From: JAPXLN01 sp033809515 | GTDB taxonomy: Bacteria; Bacillota; Sulfobacillia; Fermentithermobacillales; Fermentithermobacillaceae | Length of the DNA stretch: 64,000 nt | Direction: 5' to 3' | Assembly: GCA_033809515.1 (NCBI GenBank) | Contig: JAPXLN010000002.1 | Coordinates: 62,001-126,000, forward strand | Made by a program: the position numbers and the translations under genes | Part shown: one piece after another, positions 49,205-58,094 of the stretch | Position numbering within the stretch: the stretch's first letter is position 1 | Layout of the letters: each line of letters starts with the position of its first letter | Notes under the pieces: model-generated | Databases searched by the model: none | Seen by the model: the letters and a program-made list of their open reading frames with translations, nothing else | Told to the model about the DNA's origin: nothing

Positions 49205-50605
49205 ATGGATGATCTGACACCCAGGCGTATCGTTTCGGAACTGGACAAGTTCATAGTCGGACAGGATAAGGCCAAGAAGGCTGTTGCCGTTGCCATCAGA
49301 AATCGCTTGAGGAGACAGAAGGTTCAAGGCACTCTTCAGGATGACATTGTTCCCAAGAATATTCTCATGATTGGTCCAACGGGAGTGGGAAAGACCGAGA
49401 TATGCCGGAGGCTTGCCAGGCTAGTGAACGCTCCTTTCATCAAAGTGGAAGCGTCTAAGTTCACTGAGGTTGGCTACGTTGGACGCGATGTTGATTCAAT
49501 AGTCAGGGATTTGGTTGAGTCAGCCATAAGAATGGTCCGAAACGAAGCGTTTTCGCAGGTTAAGACCCGTGCAGAAGCTCTTGCGGAAGACAGAATCATA
49601 GACTGTCTTTGTCCCCTTCCCAGGCGACGGGAGCATGGAAGAAATCCCTTTGAGATGTTGTTTAACCCGCCCGTAAGGGATGATGTAGACGAAGACGACG
49701 ATTTTGACGAAAGAGCTCGTCGTTCTCGTGCCCAGCGGCGTATACTGCGCGAGCAGTTGTCCAGGGGCGAGTTGGAAGATAATGATCTGGAGATCGAAGT
49801 TGAGGATACTTCAGTCCCTACCCTGGAGTTCTTTGACGGTTCGTCTATGCAGGAGATGGGCGTTAACATGCAGGATATTTTGGGAGGCATGTTGCCCAAG
49901 CGCCTCAAGAAAAGAAGGGTGAAAGTCAAGGAAGCCCGCAAGATCCTTGCTCAGGAAGAAGCTACCAAATTGGTCGATCAGGATGCCATTACTTCCGATG
50001 CCATAAACCGGTGTGAGAAGCTGGGAATTGTGTTCTTGGATGAGCTTGACAAGGTCGCCGGCCGTGAAAGGGGAACTGGGCCGGACGTTTCCCGCGAAGG
50101 CGTACAGAGGGATCTTTTGCCTATTGTTGAGGGCACCACAGTAGTAACCAAGTATGGGCCGGTGAAAACAGATCATATTCTTTTCATCGGCGCCGGTGCC
50201 TTTCATGTATCAAAGCCTGCGGACCTTATACCGGAACTTCAGGGGCGGTTCCCCATCAGAGTTGAGCTTGAATCGCTGTCCGAGGAAGATTTCATCCGGA
50301 TACTGAAAGAGCCGGAGAACTCCCTTACCAGGCAATACAAGGAACTTCTTGCCACAGACAAAGTGAGCTTAGGTTTCGCAGAGGATGGCATTGAAGAGAT
50401 AGCACACATGGCGTTTCTTGTGAACCAGGAGACCGAGAACATAGGGGCGAGAAGACTGCATACAGTCATGGAGAAGCTTCTTGAAGATATTCTTTTTGAG
50501 GCTCCCGATGCCGGGGAAAGGGAAGTGATGGTCGACAGGGCATACGTCAAAGACAGGATCCAGGATTTGGTCATGGATAGGGACTTGTCCCGCTATATCT
50601 TGTAG
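49205..50605 (+). CDS. hslU: HslU (ClpY) unfoldase ATPase
   Basis: 466 residues from ATG 49205, 6 bases after GGGAGGC. Walker A IGPTGVGKTEICRRLA, Walker B GIVFLDELDKVAG, the pore loop region VGYVGRDVDSIVRDL, and a charged I-domain insertion (about 110-245) are all present. The C-terminus ends in RDLSRYIL, the tail that inserts into HslV to activate it. It unfolds substrates for HslV. Next is codY, 35 bases downstream. Confidence 0.96.
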   Translation: MDDLTPRRIVSELDKFIVGQDKAKKAVAVAIRNRLRRQKVQGTLQDDIVPKNILMIGPTGVGKTEICRRLARLVNAPFIKVEASKFTEVGYVGRDVDSIVRDLVESAIRMVRNEAFSQVKTRAEALAEDRIIDCLCPLPRRREHGRNPFEMLFNPPVRDDVDEDDDFDERARRSRAQRRILREQLSRGELEDNDLEIEVEDTSVPTLEFFDGSSMQEMGVNMQDILGGMLPKRLKKRRVKVKEARKILAQEEATKLVDQDAITSDAINRCEKLGIVFLDELDKVAGRERGTGPDVSREGVQRDLLPIVEGTTVVTKYGPVKTDHILFIGAGAFHVSKPADLIPELQGRFPIRVELESLSEEDFIRILKEPENSLTRQYKELLATDKVSLGFAEDGIEEIAHMAFLVNQETENIGARRLHTVMEKLLEDILFEAPDAGEREVMVDRAYVKDRIQDLVMDRDLSRYIL

Positions 50606-50640
50606 CGCAGGGCGCTTTCGAATTTTGGGAGGAATGTACA

Positions 50641-51417
50641 TTGCAGACATTACTGGATAAGACACGCAGAATGAACCAGCTCTTCTTCATGGCAGCAAGT
50701 GAAGTGGACTTTCATGCCAGTGCCCGGATTATTCGGGATTGTATCGGATGCAACGCTTACGTGCTTGACAAGACAGGGCAGGTTCTAGGGTATGCTCTCC
50801 TCAACGATTTCGAGTGCAAAGTCATGAAAGATGATGTCCTTGCTGAAAAGGAATTCCCGACTTCGTACAATGAGATGTTGTTTATGTACAAGGAGACCAC
50901 CGCCAACATTCACCAGGAAGCGGGAGCATGTGTGTTCAAGGAAGGCATGTCTTGCATTTACCCTGAAAAAGTCACTACGATTCTGCCTGTTTTTGCAGGC
51001 GGTGAACGTCTTGGCACCCTGGTTCTGGCCCGTACCGAGAGGGAGTTCCACATTCCGGATCTCATTTTGGCCGAGCACGCAGCTACTGTGGCGGCCATGG
51101 AGATCCTGAGGTACAACCAGCTGACCGTAGAGGAAGAAGCCCGGAGCAGGACTGCAGTACAGGTAGCCCTGGGCACTTTATCTTTTTCGGAACTAAATGC
51201 CATGAGGCACATCTTTGAGGAATTAGGCGGAATGGAAGGGTTTCTGGTTGCCTCAAGGGTAGCTGACAGAGTGGGAATCACCCGCTCGGTCATAGTCAAC
51301 GCCCTCCGGAAATTCGAGTCGGCAGGCGTCATAGAATCCAGGTCTCTGGGCATGAAAGGAACGTACATCAGGGTGCTGAACCCAAAACTCTTGGAAGAGT
51401 TGAAGAAGCTGCGTTAG
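50641..51417 (+). CDS. codY: Global nutritional regulator CodY
   Basis: 258 residues, TTG after GGGAGGAATG. The N-terminal GAF domain starts LLDKTRRMNQLFFMAASEVDF in split form over residues 4-24; the C-terminal winged helix reads VASRVADRVGITRSVIVNAL then RKFESAGVIESRSLGMKGTY. CodY represses or activates metabolism, motility and other genes in response to branched-chain amino acids and, in Bacillus, GTP. A rho-independent terminator follows, so codY ends the xerC operon. Confidence 0.96.
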   Translation: MQTLLDKTRRMNQLFFMAASEVDFHASARIIRDCIGCNAYVLDKTGQVLGYALLNDFECKVMKDDVLAEKEFPTSYNEMLFMYKETTANIHQEAGACVFKEGMSCIYPEKVTTILPVFAGGERLGTLVLARTEREFHIPDLILAEHAATVAAMEILRYNQLTVEEEARSRTAVQVALGTLSFSELNAMRHIFEELGGMEGFLVASRVADRVGITRSVIVNALRKFESAGVIESRSLGMKGTYIRVLNPKLLEELKKLR

Positions 51418-51434
51418 CAGATGCTGGGTAAGTC

Positions 51435-51466
51435 AAAAGGCGGGATTCATATTCCGCCTTTTGATT
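51435..51466 (+). terminator. Rho-independent terminator of codY
   Basis: AAAAGGCGG (51435-51443) pairs with CCGCCTTTT (51454-51462), then GATTT. A-rich before and T-rich after, so it is nearly bidirectional. Confidence 0.8.
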
Positions 51467-51578
51467 TGGGAGAAATGGCGAAAAACTTCCGAAAACTATC
51501 TTGTGAAAGAAGGATTTTCCGGAGCTGTGTAGAAGTAAGGGTGCAAAGTCAAATATTGGGTTAGATACCGCATACCGA

Positions 51579-51672
51579 TAAGGGCAAAGCTGTCGAAAGG
51601 CAGCGACGCAAAGCCACGGGTCTACGGCATAGGCACTGACGGTGCCTAGCTATGACAGCCGGGTTTCCGAAG
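51579..51672 (+). promoter_or_regulatory. Cyclic-di-GMP-I (GEMM-I) riboswitch
   Basis: The conserved blocks are all present: GGGCAAAGC, a GAAA tetraloop in TGTCGAAAGGCA, GACGCAAAGCC, the variable hairpin GGCAC-TGACG-GTGCC, and the receptor-side AGCCGGGTTTCCGA. The GAAA loop would dock into the second helix as in the known Vc2 structure. The terminator at 51687-51720 is the likely expression platform, and the first gene downstream is flgB. In Clostridioides difficile a riboswitch of the same class ahead of flgB turns motility off when c-di-GMP rises. Direction of control here is inferred. Confidence 0.93.
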
Positions 51673-51686
51673 GGCGGCATTTGTTT

Positions 51687-51720
51687 ACACGCCTTCTTGC
51701 CGGTGCGGAAGGCGTGTTTT
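51687..51720 (+). terminator. Terminator of the c-di-GMP riboswitch
   Basis: ACACGCCTTC (51687-51696) pairs perfectly with GAAGGCGTGT (51708-51717) and is followed by TTTC. It sits 26 bases before flgB, between aptamer and operon. Confidence 0.8.
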
Positions 51721-51745
51721 CATTAGCGGGAGGAGGGATGGTCCT

Positions 51746-52123
51746 ATGAGGATGACCGCTCTGATGCAGAAAGCGCTGGATGGAGCTTGGTTGCGGCATG
51801 AGGTTCTTGCGGAAAACGTGGCCAACAGCGAGACACCAGGCTACCGTAGGCAAGATGCGGATTTCCGGACCGCTCTTGCAAAGGCTGTTGAGCCGCGGGT
51901 AACCTTGCTAACCACCAGCGGGCGGCACGTTGACTACCGGGGGTCCGGGGGAATTCGCGTGACGCAAGACGAGGGATGGATTACCCCTGACGGAAACGGA
52001 GTGGACATGGACAGAGAGATGGCGGAGGTAAGCGCCAATGCCATGTATTACGCAGCGGTTTCGCGGCAGCTCTCCGGATACTTGTCCTTGATTCGCAAGG
52101 CCGTCACTGAAGGGAGGCGGTAG
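51746..52123 (+). CDS. flgB: Flagellar basal-body rod protein FlgB
   Basis: 125 residues, ATG after GGGAGGAGGGATGG. The rod-protein motif AENVANSETPGYRRQDADF is at about 27-45. FlgB is part of the proximal rod exported by the flagellar secretion system. First gene of the flagellar operon behind the c-di-GMP riboswitch. Confidence 0.95.
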   Translation: MRMTALMQKALDGAWLRHEVLAENVANSETPGYRRQDADFRTALAKAVEPRVTLLTTSGRHVDYRGSGGIRVTQDEGWITPDGNGVDMDREMAEVSANAMYYAAVSRQLSGYLSLIRKAVTEGRR

Positions 52124-52126
52124 ACT

Positions 52127-52576
52127 ATGAGACTGTTTTCGGCCATGGAGATAAGCGCTTCCGGGTTGACGGCAGAAAGATTCAGGCTGGATCTCATCGC
52201 CTCCAATCTGGCCAATGCTGAGAGCACGAGAACCGAAGACGGAGGCCCTTACAGACGTAAAGTTGCAGTGTTTGCTCCCAGGAGCGCCAGGTACTCGTTT
52301 GGTCAGATCCTGGCCTCTCGTTTTCAGTCGGAACCGGAGCTTTCAGGGGGAGTAGCAGTGGCAGGAGTAGCAGAAGATGCGAGGCCTTTCAGAATTGTAC
52401 ACATGCCCGGACATCCGGATGCCGACGAAACAGGGTACGTAGCCTTTCCTAATGTTGATGTCGTCACGGAAATGGTTGACCTGATGGCTGCCACAAGGGC
52501 CTACGAAGCAAACGTCACCGCCATTGAGGCAGCTAAGCTTATGGCCCAAAAGGCGCTGGAGATTCTCAGAGTATAG
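52127..52576 (+). CDS. flgC: Flagellar basal-body rod protein FlgC
   Basis: 149 residues, ATG after GAAGGGAGGCGG. Starts MRLFSAMEISASGLTAERFR with LIASNLANAESTRTEDGGPY following, and ends with the C-terminal rod helix MVDLMAATRAYEANVTAIEA, both diagnostic for FlgC. A proximal rod component together with FlgB and FliE. Confidence 0.96.
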   Translation: MRLFSAMEISASGLTAERFRLDLIASNLANAESTRTEDGGPYRRKVAVFAPRSARYSFGQILASRFQSEPELSGGVAVAGVAEDARPFRIVHMPGHPDADETGYVAFPNVDVVTEMVDLMAATRAYEANVTAIEAAKLMAQKALEILRV

Positions 52577-52646
52577 AGCTGCAGATACAAAAGAGACAGA
52601 CATTGGATGCCCCAAGTTGGGCGCCGAAATCGGGGGGAGTATCTAT

Positions 52647-52949
52647 ATGTATGTTGGTCCTGTTTCCACACCTCGGGTTGCGACGTTCTTGAGACAAACG
52701 CCTGCATTACAGAGCAATGCTCCACGGGTAACGTCATTTGGCAGTGTCCTTGAGAAAACCAAAGTCGCATTGGCCAACCTAGACCAGGAATCTACCCAAT
52801 CTCAGCTTGCGCTTCTTACAGGCAGCGCAAGAGACATGCATACGGCCGCTTTGTCAGTGGAAAAGGCCGGTTTGGCCCTTGACCTGGTCATAGCGGTCCG
52901 AAACAAGGCCATCGAAGCTTATCAGGAAATCATGCGGATGCCTGTTTAG
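52647..52949 (+). CDS. fliE: Flagellar hook-basal body protein FliE
   Basis: 100 residues from ATG 52647, 8 bases after GGGGGGAG; the open frame extends back into flgC but without a site. The C-terminal part, ARDMHTAALSVEKAGLALDL followed by VRNKAIEAYQEIMRMPV, is the FliE signature. FliE links the MS ring to the rod. Confidence 0.95.
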   Translation: MYVGPVSTPRVATFLRQTPALQSNAPRVTSFGSVLEKTKVALANLDQESTQSQLALLTGSARDMHTAALSVEKAGLALDLVIAVRNKAIEAYQEIMRMPV

Positions 52950-52985
52950 TGGGCCGGCACCATGCGTCATGGGCAGGTGGTTAAT

Positions 52986-54524
52986 GTGTCTTCAAACATG
53001 AATTCGCTTACAAAGGGCGTCAGTCAGGTCTGGGCGGGCCTGAACAAGACCCAAAAAACCATGGTCGCCTCAGGGGCGCTGCTGGCCTTGGTGGTTTCAC
53101 TGACGATGATCGTGATTTCGTCCAGGGGCGCTTCCTACGAGGTTCTGTGGTCAAATCTTGATCCTCTGGACGGGGGCGCCATAATAACTGAACTTGAGCG
53201 ACAGTCCATTCCATACAAGCTTTCAGGCACCGGAACCATCATGGTGCCTTCGGATCAGGTCCACAGAACCCGTCTTACACTGGCGTCTCAGGGGCTTCCT
53301 GCTTCCGGCGTCGTAGGTTTTGAGAGCATGAGCACAAAAGGGGTCTTTGCTACTGACTTTGAGCGCAAGGTTCAGTACGTAAGGGCGCTTTCGGGCGAGC
53401 TGGCAAGAACAATCAAGACCATATCGGCGGTTGAAGACGCACGGGTACACATAGTTATGCCTGAGTCTTCACTGTTTGCATCACAGAAGCAGCCTGCCAC
53501 TGCAGCTGTTCTGGTAAAGCTCAGACCTATGATGGAGCTTTCAGCCTCGTCTGTGAACGGTATCGTCCACCTTGTTGCAAGCTCGGTTGAGGGCCTTTCT
53601 ACTGAGGAAGTTACAGTCATTGATGCCCAGGGCAAGTTGCTTTCACAAGATTACGGGAGCCTATTTCCAGGAGGCGAGTCGCTGCAGGCATCAGGCGCTC
53701 TGTTTGAGTTGACTACCAAAGTGGAGCGGGAGCTCGAAAGACGACTGGTCCTGCTTCTTTCGCCTGTGATGGGGGCCGGAAACGTTGCATGCCAGGTGCG
53801 CGCTGCTTTGAACACAGATCAGGTTAAGGTTACCACCACGTCGTATAGCACTGAGCCCGAGGGCATTCTCAGAAGTACACAGGAGACCCGCGAAGCCTAT
53901 TCGGGCACCGGAACTCCGCCTGGGGGCAGTGCGGGGGGGTTGGATGTACCTACGTATACGACCTCAGGAACCGGCGAGTCCAGCTATAGCCGAAGCGAGT
54001 CAATCAGGAACTACGAGGTAGATCAGGAGACCCGGGAGACCATTGTTATGCCCGGTTCAATCAAGAGCCTTTCAGTTGCCGTCATCCTCAATAGGAATCT
54101 AGACGACAAAGAGCGCTCGGTGATATCGGAAACAGTATCTGCCGCATTGGGCCTGGATCCCCTAAGGCAGGATAGGATTTCGGTAACCGGCATTCTGTTC
54201 GATACCAGTCTGGCCAAGAGACTCGACCAAGCTCTGGCGCCCGATTCAAAGGTACCGGGCAGGTGGCATATTTACGCCCTTGCTGTTGGCGCAGCATTGG
54301 TCCTGGGTACCTTGATAATCCTTCAGTTGAGAAGAAGCCGCAGGGCTGAGGAGAGCTCTCCCGGACCGGCTCTTGTGGAGCCGGAAGTCATCATCTCTCC
54401 TGAGACCCTGGCCAGACAGAGATCACGGGAGACTGCAGAACGGATGGCCTCTTCAGACCCACAATCTGTTGCATCGCTGGTGAAATCCTGGCTCATGGAG
54501 GATGAAGGAAATGTCAGGGTATAG
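52986..54524 (+). CDS. fliF: Flagellar MS-ring protein FliF
   Basis: 512 residues from GTG 52986 with GGCAGGTGG just before; ATG 52962 is an in-frame alternative without a site. Two membrane helices (about 30-48 and 437-457) flank the periplasm-side domains, including VMPESSLFASQKQPATAAV and a ring-building motif region. A Gly/Ser/Thr/Tyr-rich loop (about 305-340) is normal. The C-terminal cytoplasmic tail, ending WLMEDEGNVRV, binds FliG. It forms the base of the motor. Confidence 0.95.
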   Translation: MSSNMNSLTKGVSQVWAGLNKTQKTMVASGALLALVVSLTMIVISSRGASYEVLWSNLDPLDGGAIITELERQSIPYKLSGTGTIMVPSDQVHRTRLTLASQGLPASGVVGFESMSTKGVFATDFERKVQYVRALSGELARTIKTISAVEDARVHIVMPESSLFASQKQPATAAVLVKLRPMMELSASSVNGIVHLVASSVEGLSTEEVTVIDAQGKLLSQDYGSLFPGGESLQASGALFELTTKVERELERRLVLLLSPVMGAGNVACQVRAALNTDQVKVTTTSYSTEPEGILRSTQETREAYSGTGTPPGGSAGGLDVPTYTTSGTGESSYSRSESIRNYEVDQETRETIVMPGSIKSLSVAVILNRNLDDKERSVISETVSAALGLDPLRQDRISVTGILFDTSLAKRLDQALAPDSKVPGRWHIYALAVGAALVLGTLIILQLRRSRRAEESSPGPALVEPEVIISPETLARQRSRETAERMASSDPQSVASLVKSWLMEDEGNVRV

Positions 54525-55527
54525 GGCAGCTCTGTCGGGCAGGGAGAAAGCAGCTATACTCCTGATATCTCTTGGCCCCGATCTTTCAGCGAAAGTCATG
54601 AAACACCTACGGGAGGATGATATCGACCTTTTGACTCTTGAGATCGCGGCAACCCGGAAGGTGGACCAGGAGACCAGAGAACAGGTCCTGTCTGAGTTTA
54701 CCCACATGTGTCTTGCTCAGCAATATATCGATGAAGGCGGGATTGAGTACGCCAGGACGGTCTTGGAAAAAGCACTGGGCTTGGAGCAAGCCTCTGCCGT
54801 CCTACGAAGACTGACAGCGTCACTGCAGGTAAGGCCGTTTGACTTTGCCCGGAAAGCTGATCCTTCCCAGCTCCTCAATTTTCTTGAAGGTGAAGCGCCT
54901 CAGACCATAGCGCTGGTCCTCAGCCACCTTCCTCCTGCTCAGGCAGGATCCGTAATGGCTTCTCTTGGCCCCGACCTGCAGGTGGAGGTGACCAGGCGGA
55001 TCGCCTCTATGGAGGGGACCAGCCCTGAGGTTGTCAGGGAAATAGAGAGGGTGCTGGAGCGTAAGATCGTGAGCCTGGCCGGGGCAGACTATACGATAAC
55101 CGGAGGCATCCCGGCTATAGTGGAGATCCTCAATAACGTAGACAGGCAGACGGAAAAGACCATTTTGAGCACCCTGGACGTGGAAGCTCCTGAACTGTCA
55201 GAAGAAATTAAGCGCCGCATGTTTCTTTTTGAAGACATTATCTACCTTGATGACCGGAGTGTGCAGAGGTTCCTGCGCGAGGTAGACCTATCCCGGGAGC
55301 TGCCGCTGGCTCTCAAAGCTGCTTCCGATGAAGTAAAAGACAAGATCTTCCGGAACATGTCTCAGCGAGCAGTTGAGACCCTGAAAGAGAGCATTGATTA
55401 CCTGGGTCCTGTAAGAATGAGGGACGTAGAAGAGGCCCAGCAGCAGATCGTCGGCATAATCCGCCGCCTGGAAGAACAGGGCGACATTATTCTGGGTCGG
55501 GGAGGAGGCGACGAGATCATTGTCTAG
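54511..55527 (+). CDS. fliG: Flagellar motor switch protein FliG
   Basis: 338 residues from ATG 54511, overlapping fliF by 14 bases; an ATG at 54502 is too near the GGAG site. Starts LSGREKAAILLISLGPDLSA; the middle domain has PQTIALVLSHLPPAQAGSVM (EHPQ-like motif) and the C-terminal torque domain FEDIIYLDDRSVQRFLREVD with the charged residues that meet MotA. Forms the rotor ring. Confidence 0.97.
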   Translation: MSGYRAALSGREKAAILLISLGPDLSAKVMKHLREDDIDLLTLEIAATRKVDQETREQVLSEFTHMCLAQQYIDEGGIEYARTVLEKALGLEQASAVLRRLTASLQVRPFDFARKADPSQLLNFLEGEAPQTIALVLSHLPPAQAGSVMASLGPDLQVEVTRRIASMEGTSPEVVREIERVLERKIVSLAGADYTITGGIPAIVEILNNVDRQTEKTILSTLDVEAPELSEEIKRRMFLFEDIIYLDDRSVQRFLREVDLSRELPLALKAASDEVKDKIFRNMSQRAVETLKESIDYLGPVRMRDVEEAQQQIVGIIRRLEEQGDIILGRGGGDEIIV

Positions 55528-56233
55528 GTTGTTCAGAGCTCAGGTTACATCACCAAGGCCGGTACTGGGGACGGCAGGAGGCCCGTCAGGCAGCCAGGAA
55601 CACCTGGATCCAGCCGCAGTTTTGAGAAAAGCCCAAGACCATGCCCTCGCCCTGGTGGCTAAGGCGAAAGAAGAGTCTTCACAGACGGTGGAAATGGCCA
55701 GGCAAAGAGCCGCGGCCAAGTACAACGAGGCCGTGCAGGAAGGTTACGACAAAGGCTACGAGCAGGGGTTTCAAGAGGGCACGGAAAAAGCGCACAGACT
55801 GGTTTTGGAGGCTGAAATGGTCCTCCAAGCCGCCAGAGATGCATTTGACGCCATGCTCAGGGAGGCAGAGCCCAAGCTCCTGGTCCTTTCCCTTGAGGCC
55901 GCAAGCAGAATCCTTCGCCGTGAGTTTCAGACTGATCCGGGCCTGACGTTGCAGGTTATTCGCCAGGGCATGGCAGCCTTGAGAGACGAAAGGGAGTTCT
56001 CACTTGTGGTTAACCCTTCTCTGCAGGAAATGGTCGGAGATGCCTGTGAGGTCCTCAAGCGGGAATTCGGCGCCTCCGCGGTTGAGGTGGCAGCTGACAG
56101 CGAGGTTAGGGACGGAGCCATAGTCCGGACTCCCGGAGGTTTTGTGGATGCAACGGTTGAAGGGCAAATCAGGAATCTGGCCCTGGCATTGGGCGAGGCG
56201 CGCAGGATAAATCTAGGGGTGGCAGGGCAATGA
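55520..56233 (+). CDS. fliH: Flagellar assembly protein FliH
   Basis: 237 residues, TTG overlapping the end of fliG. A long charged coiled coil (about 40-125, with YDKGYEQGFQEGTEKAH showing the GxxxG-like repeat of FliH) is followed by a C-terminal domain ending GGFVDATVEGQIRNLALAL. FliH regulates and anchors the FliI ATPase in the export apparatus. Its stop overlaps the fliI ATG. Confidence 0.92.
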   Translation: MSRLFRAQVTSPRPVLGTAGGPSGSQEHLDPAAVLRKAQDHALALVAKAKEESSQTVEMARQRAAAKYNEAVQEGYDKGYEQGFQEGTEKAHRLVLEAEMVLQAARDAFDAMLREAEPKLLVLSLEAASRILRREFQTDPGLTLQVIRQGMAALRDEREFSLVVNPSLQEMVGDACEVLKREFGASAVEVAADSEVRDGAIVRTPGGFVDATVEGQIRNLALALGEARRINLGVAGQ

Positions 56234-57546
56234 TGGAGCTGCAGCTGGACGCCTACAGACAAACCATCAGTGAAGCCCGAACCTTGACCTACGGAGGCAC
56301 AGTCAGAAACATGGTAGGTCTCCTCATAGAATCTGCAGGACCTAGGGCGCGCATGGGCGAGATCTGCAAGCTGGTGCCTGTTTCCAGAGAGCCTGTGCTA
56401 GGTGAGGTTGTGGGTTTTCGCCATGGCCACGTGCTCCTAATGCCTTACGGTGACCTAAACGGGATCTCTCGGGGGACGCTTGTAGAAGCTACAGGCAAGG
56501 ACCTTCGGGTGGCAGTAGGCGAAAACATGCTGGGGAGGATCTTGGATGCCCTTGGGTCGCCCATGGATACCTTGCCTCACTGGCCTGTAGAGACCTACTA
56601 CCCGGCCATGGAGAAGCCTCCCGGGCCTTTGGAGCGTGGCAGCATTGAAAAGCCGGTCACCACGGGCATCAAAGCTATTGACGGGCTCTTGACCATAGGA
56701 GAAGGCCAGAGACTCGGGATTTTCTCAGGATCCGGAGTTGGAAAGTCGACCCTCATGGGCATGATAGCTCGAAACACATCTGCAGACGTAAGCGTCATAG
56801 GCCTCATTGGCGAGCGCGGCCGCGAAGTCAAGGAGTTCATCGAGAGGGATCTGGGCGAAGAGGGCATGAAGCGCTCAGTGGTTGTAGCAGCAACCTCTGA
56901 CGAACCGCCTCTCTTGCGCATCAAAGCTGCCTGGGTAGCTACAGCTGTGGCAGAGTACTTCCGGGATAAGGGGCTTTCGGTTCTTCTCATGATGGACTCT
57001 ATTACCCGCTGGTGCATGGCTCTCAGGGAAGTAGGGTTGGCCGCCGGAGAACCGCCTACATCAAGGGGATACACGCCTTCGGTGTTTGCATCTTTGCCTA
57101 GGCTTCTTGAGCGTGCGGGCAAAGTCGTTTCGGGCAGCATTACCGGTATATACACGGTTCTGGTCGAAGGCGACGACATGGACGAGCCTATAGCTGACGC
57201 GGCCAGGGGCATACTCGACGGGCACATTGTCTTGTCCAGGCACCTTGCTGAAATGGGTCATTATCCTGCTGTGGACATCCTTGGTTCCGTATCGAGGCTG
57301 ATGCCTCACATTGTTCCTCGCCAGCAGGCCGATCTTGCTCTGAAAGTGCGGCGGGTGCTCTCAACCTATCGCAAGGCCGAAGACTTGATAAACATAGGGG
57401 CTTACGTGTCCGGCGCCAACAGCGGCATAGATGAAGCTCTGAAGCACATTGACAAGGTCAACGTTTTCTTGAGGCAGACAGCCCTTGACCGCGTTCCAAT
57501 GGAAAAGACCGTGGAAGAGCTGGCCAGGATCTTCGAGGAGGACTAG
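56230..57546 (+). CDS. fliI: Flagellum-specific export ATPase FliI
   Basis: 438 residues, ATG overlapping the fliH stop. F1-beta-like ATPase: Walker A FSGSGVGKSTLMGM, then GLIGERGREVKEF and Walker B SVLLMMDSITRW; EPPTSRGYTPSVFASLPRLL is the family block. It powers unfolding and delivery of export substrates to the flagellar type III gate. Confidence 0.97.
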   Translation: MMELQLDAYRQTISEARTLTYGGTVRNMVGLLIESAGPRARMGEICKLVPVSREPVLGEVVGFRHGHVLLMPYGDLNGISRGTLVEATGKDLRVAVGENMLGRILDALGSPMDTLPHWPVETYYPAMEKPPGPLERGSIEKPVTTGIKAIDGLLTIGEGQRLGIFSGSGVGKSTLMGMIARNTSADVSVIGLIGERGREVKEFIERDLGEEGMKRSVVVAATSDEPPLLRIKAAWVATAVAEYFRDKGLSVLLMMDSITRWCMALREVGLAAGEPPTSRGYTPSVFASLPRLLERAGKVVSGSITGIYTVLVEGDDMDEPIADAARGILDGHIVLSRHLAEMGHYPAVDILGSVSRLMPHIVPRQQADLALKVRRVLSTYRKAEDLINIGAYVSGANSGIDEALKHIDKVNVFLRQTALDRVPMEKTVEELARIFEED

Positions 57547-57632
57547 GTTGCGCGCAGGCCTGACGTGCAGGCCTCGCTTGCAGACAGAGTGTTTGGGAAG
57601 ACATGATCTTCCGATAAAGGGGGGGAGAGGCC

Positions 57633-58082
57633 GTGAGGAGATTCAGGTTTGACCTGCAGAGGGTTCTTGATATCAGAGAACTCAGGAAGCTTTTGGCTGA
57701 AGAGAACCTTGGACGATGCCTCAGAGAGGAGAAACAAGCACAAAGCAGACTAGACCAAGCTTACACACTTCAAAGAGACGTCTGGGACCGGCAGCGAGCT
57801 GAGGCAGAAGGAAGGCTCGAACCCTGGACCCTTAAGGCCCTCCTGAGGTACAGGACGTTCGTGGAAGAGGAAATAGGCTGTTTAGAGGGGGAGTTGCAGG
57901 GCAAAAAGGAACTGACCGGACAAGCCAGGTCCAGGGCCATAGCCTGCGCCAGAGAAGTAGAGTCCTTGTCAAAGCTCAAGGATAGACGCAAAAAGGAATA
58001 CCGGGACCTTTATTGGTGGCAGCAAGGCAAAGTCCTGGACGAAATAGCTGCCCTTTGGTTCAACCAAGGGAAAAGGAGGTAG
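57633..58082 (+). CDS. fliJ: Flagellar export chaperone FliJ
   Basis: 149 residues, GTG after GGGGGGAGAGG. Starts RRFRFDLQRVLDIRELRK, the usual 'F.F.LQ.VL..R' pattern, and is an antiparallel coiled coil throughout with a basic end. FliJ sits in the centre of the FliI ring. Identity rests on position between fliI and fliK and on this pattern. Confidence 0.9.
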   Translation: MRRFRFDLQRVLDIRELRKLLAEENLGRCLREEKQAQSRLDQAYTLQRDVWDRQRAEAEGRLEPWTLKALLRYRTFVEEEIGCLEGELQGKKELTGQARSRAIACAREVESLSKLKDRRKKEYRDLYWWQQGKVLDEIAALWFNQGKRR

Positions 58083-58094
58083 AAGACCAGTCGC

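Noticed and set aside
51574..51581. ACCGATAA as a SigD -10 box for the flagellar operon
   Set aside because: It overlaps the 5' edge of the riboswitch, so the transcript would miss part of the aptamer, and there is no TAAA 15 bases upstream.
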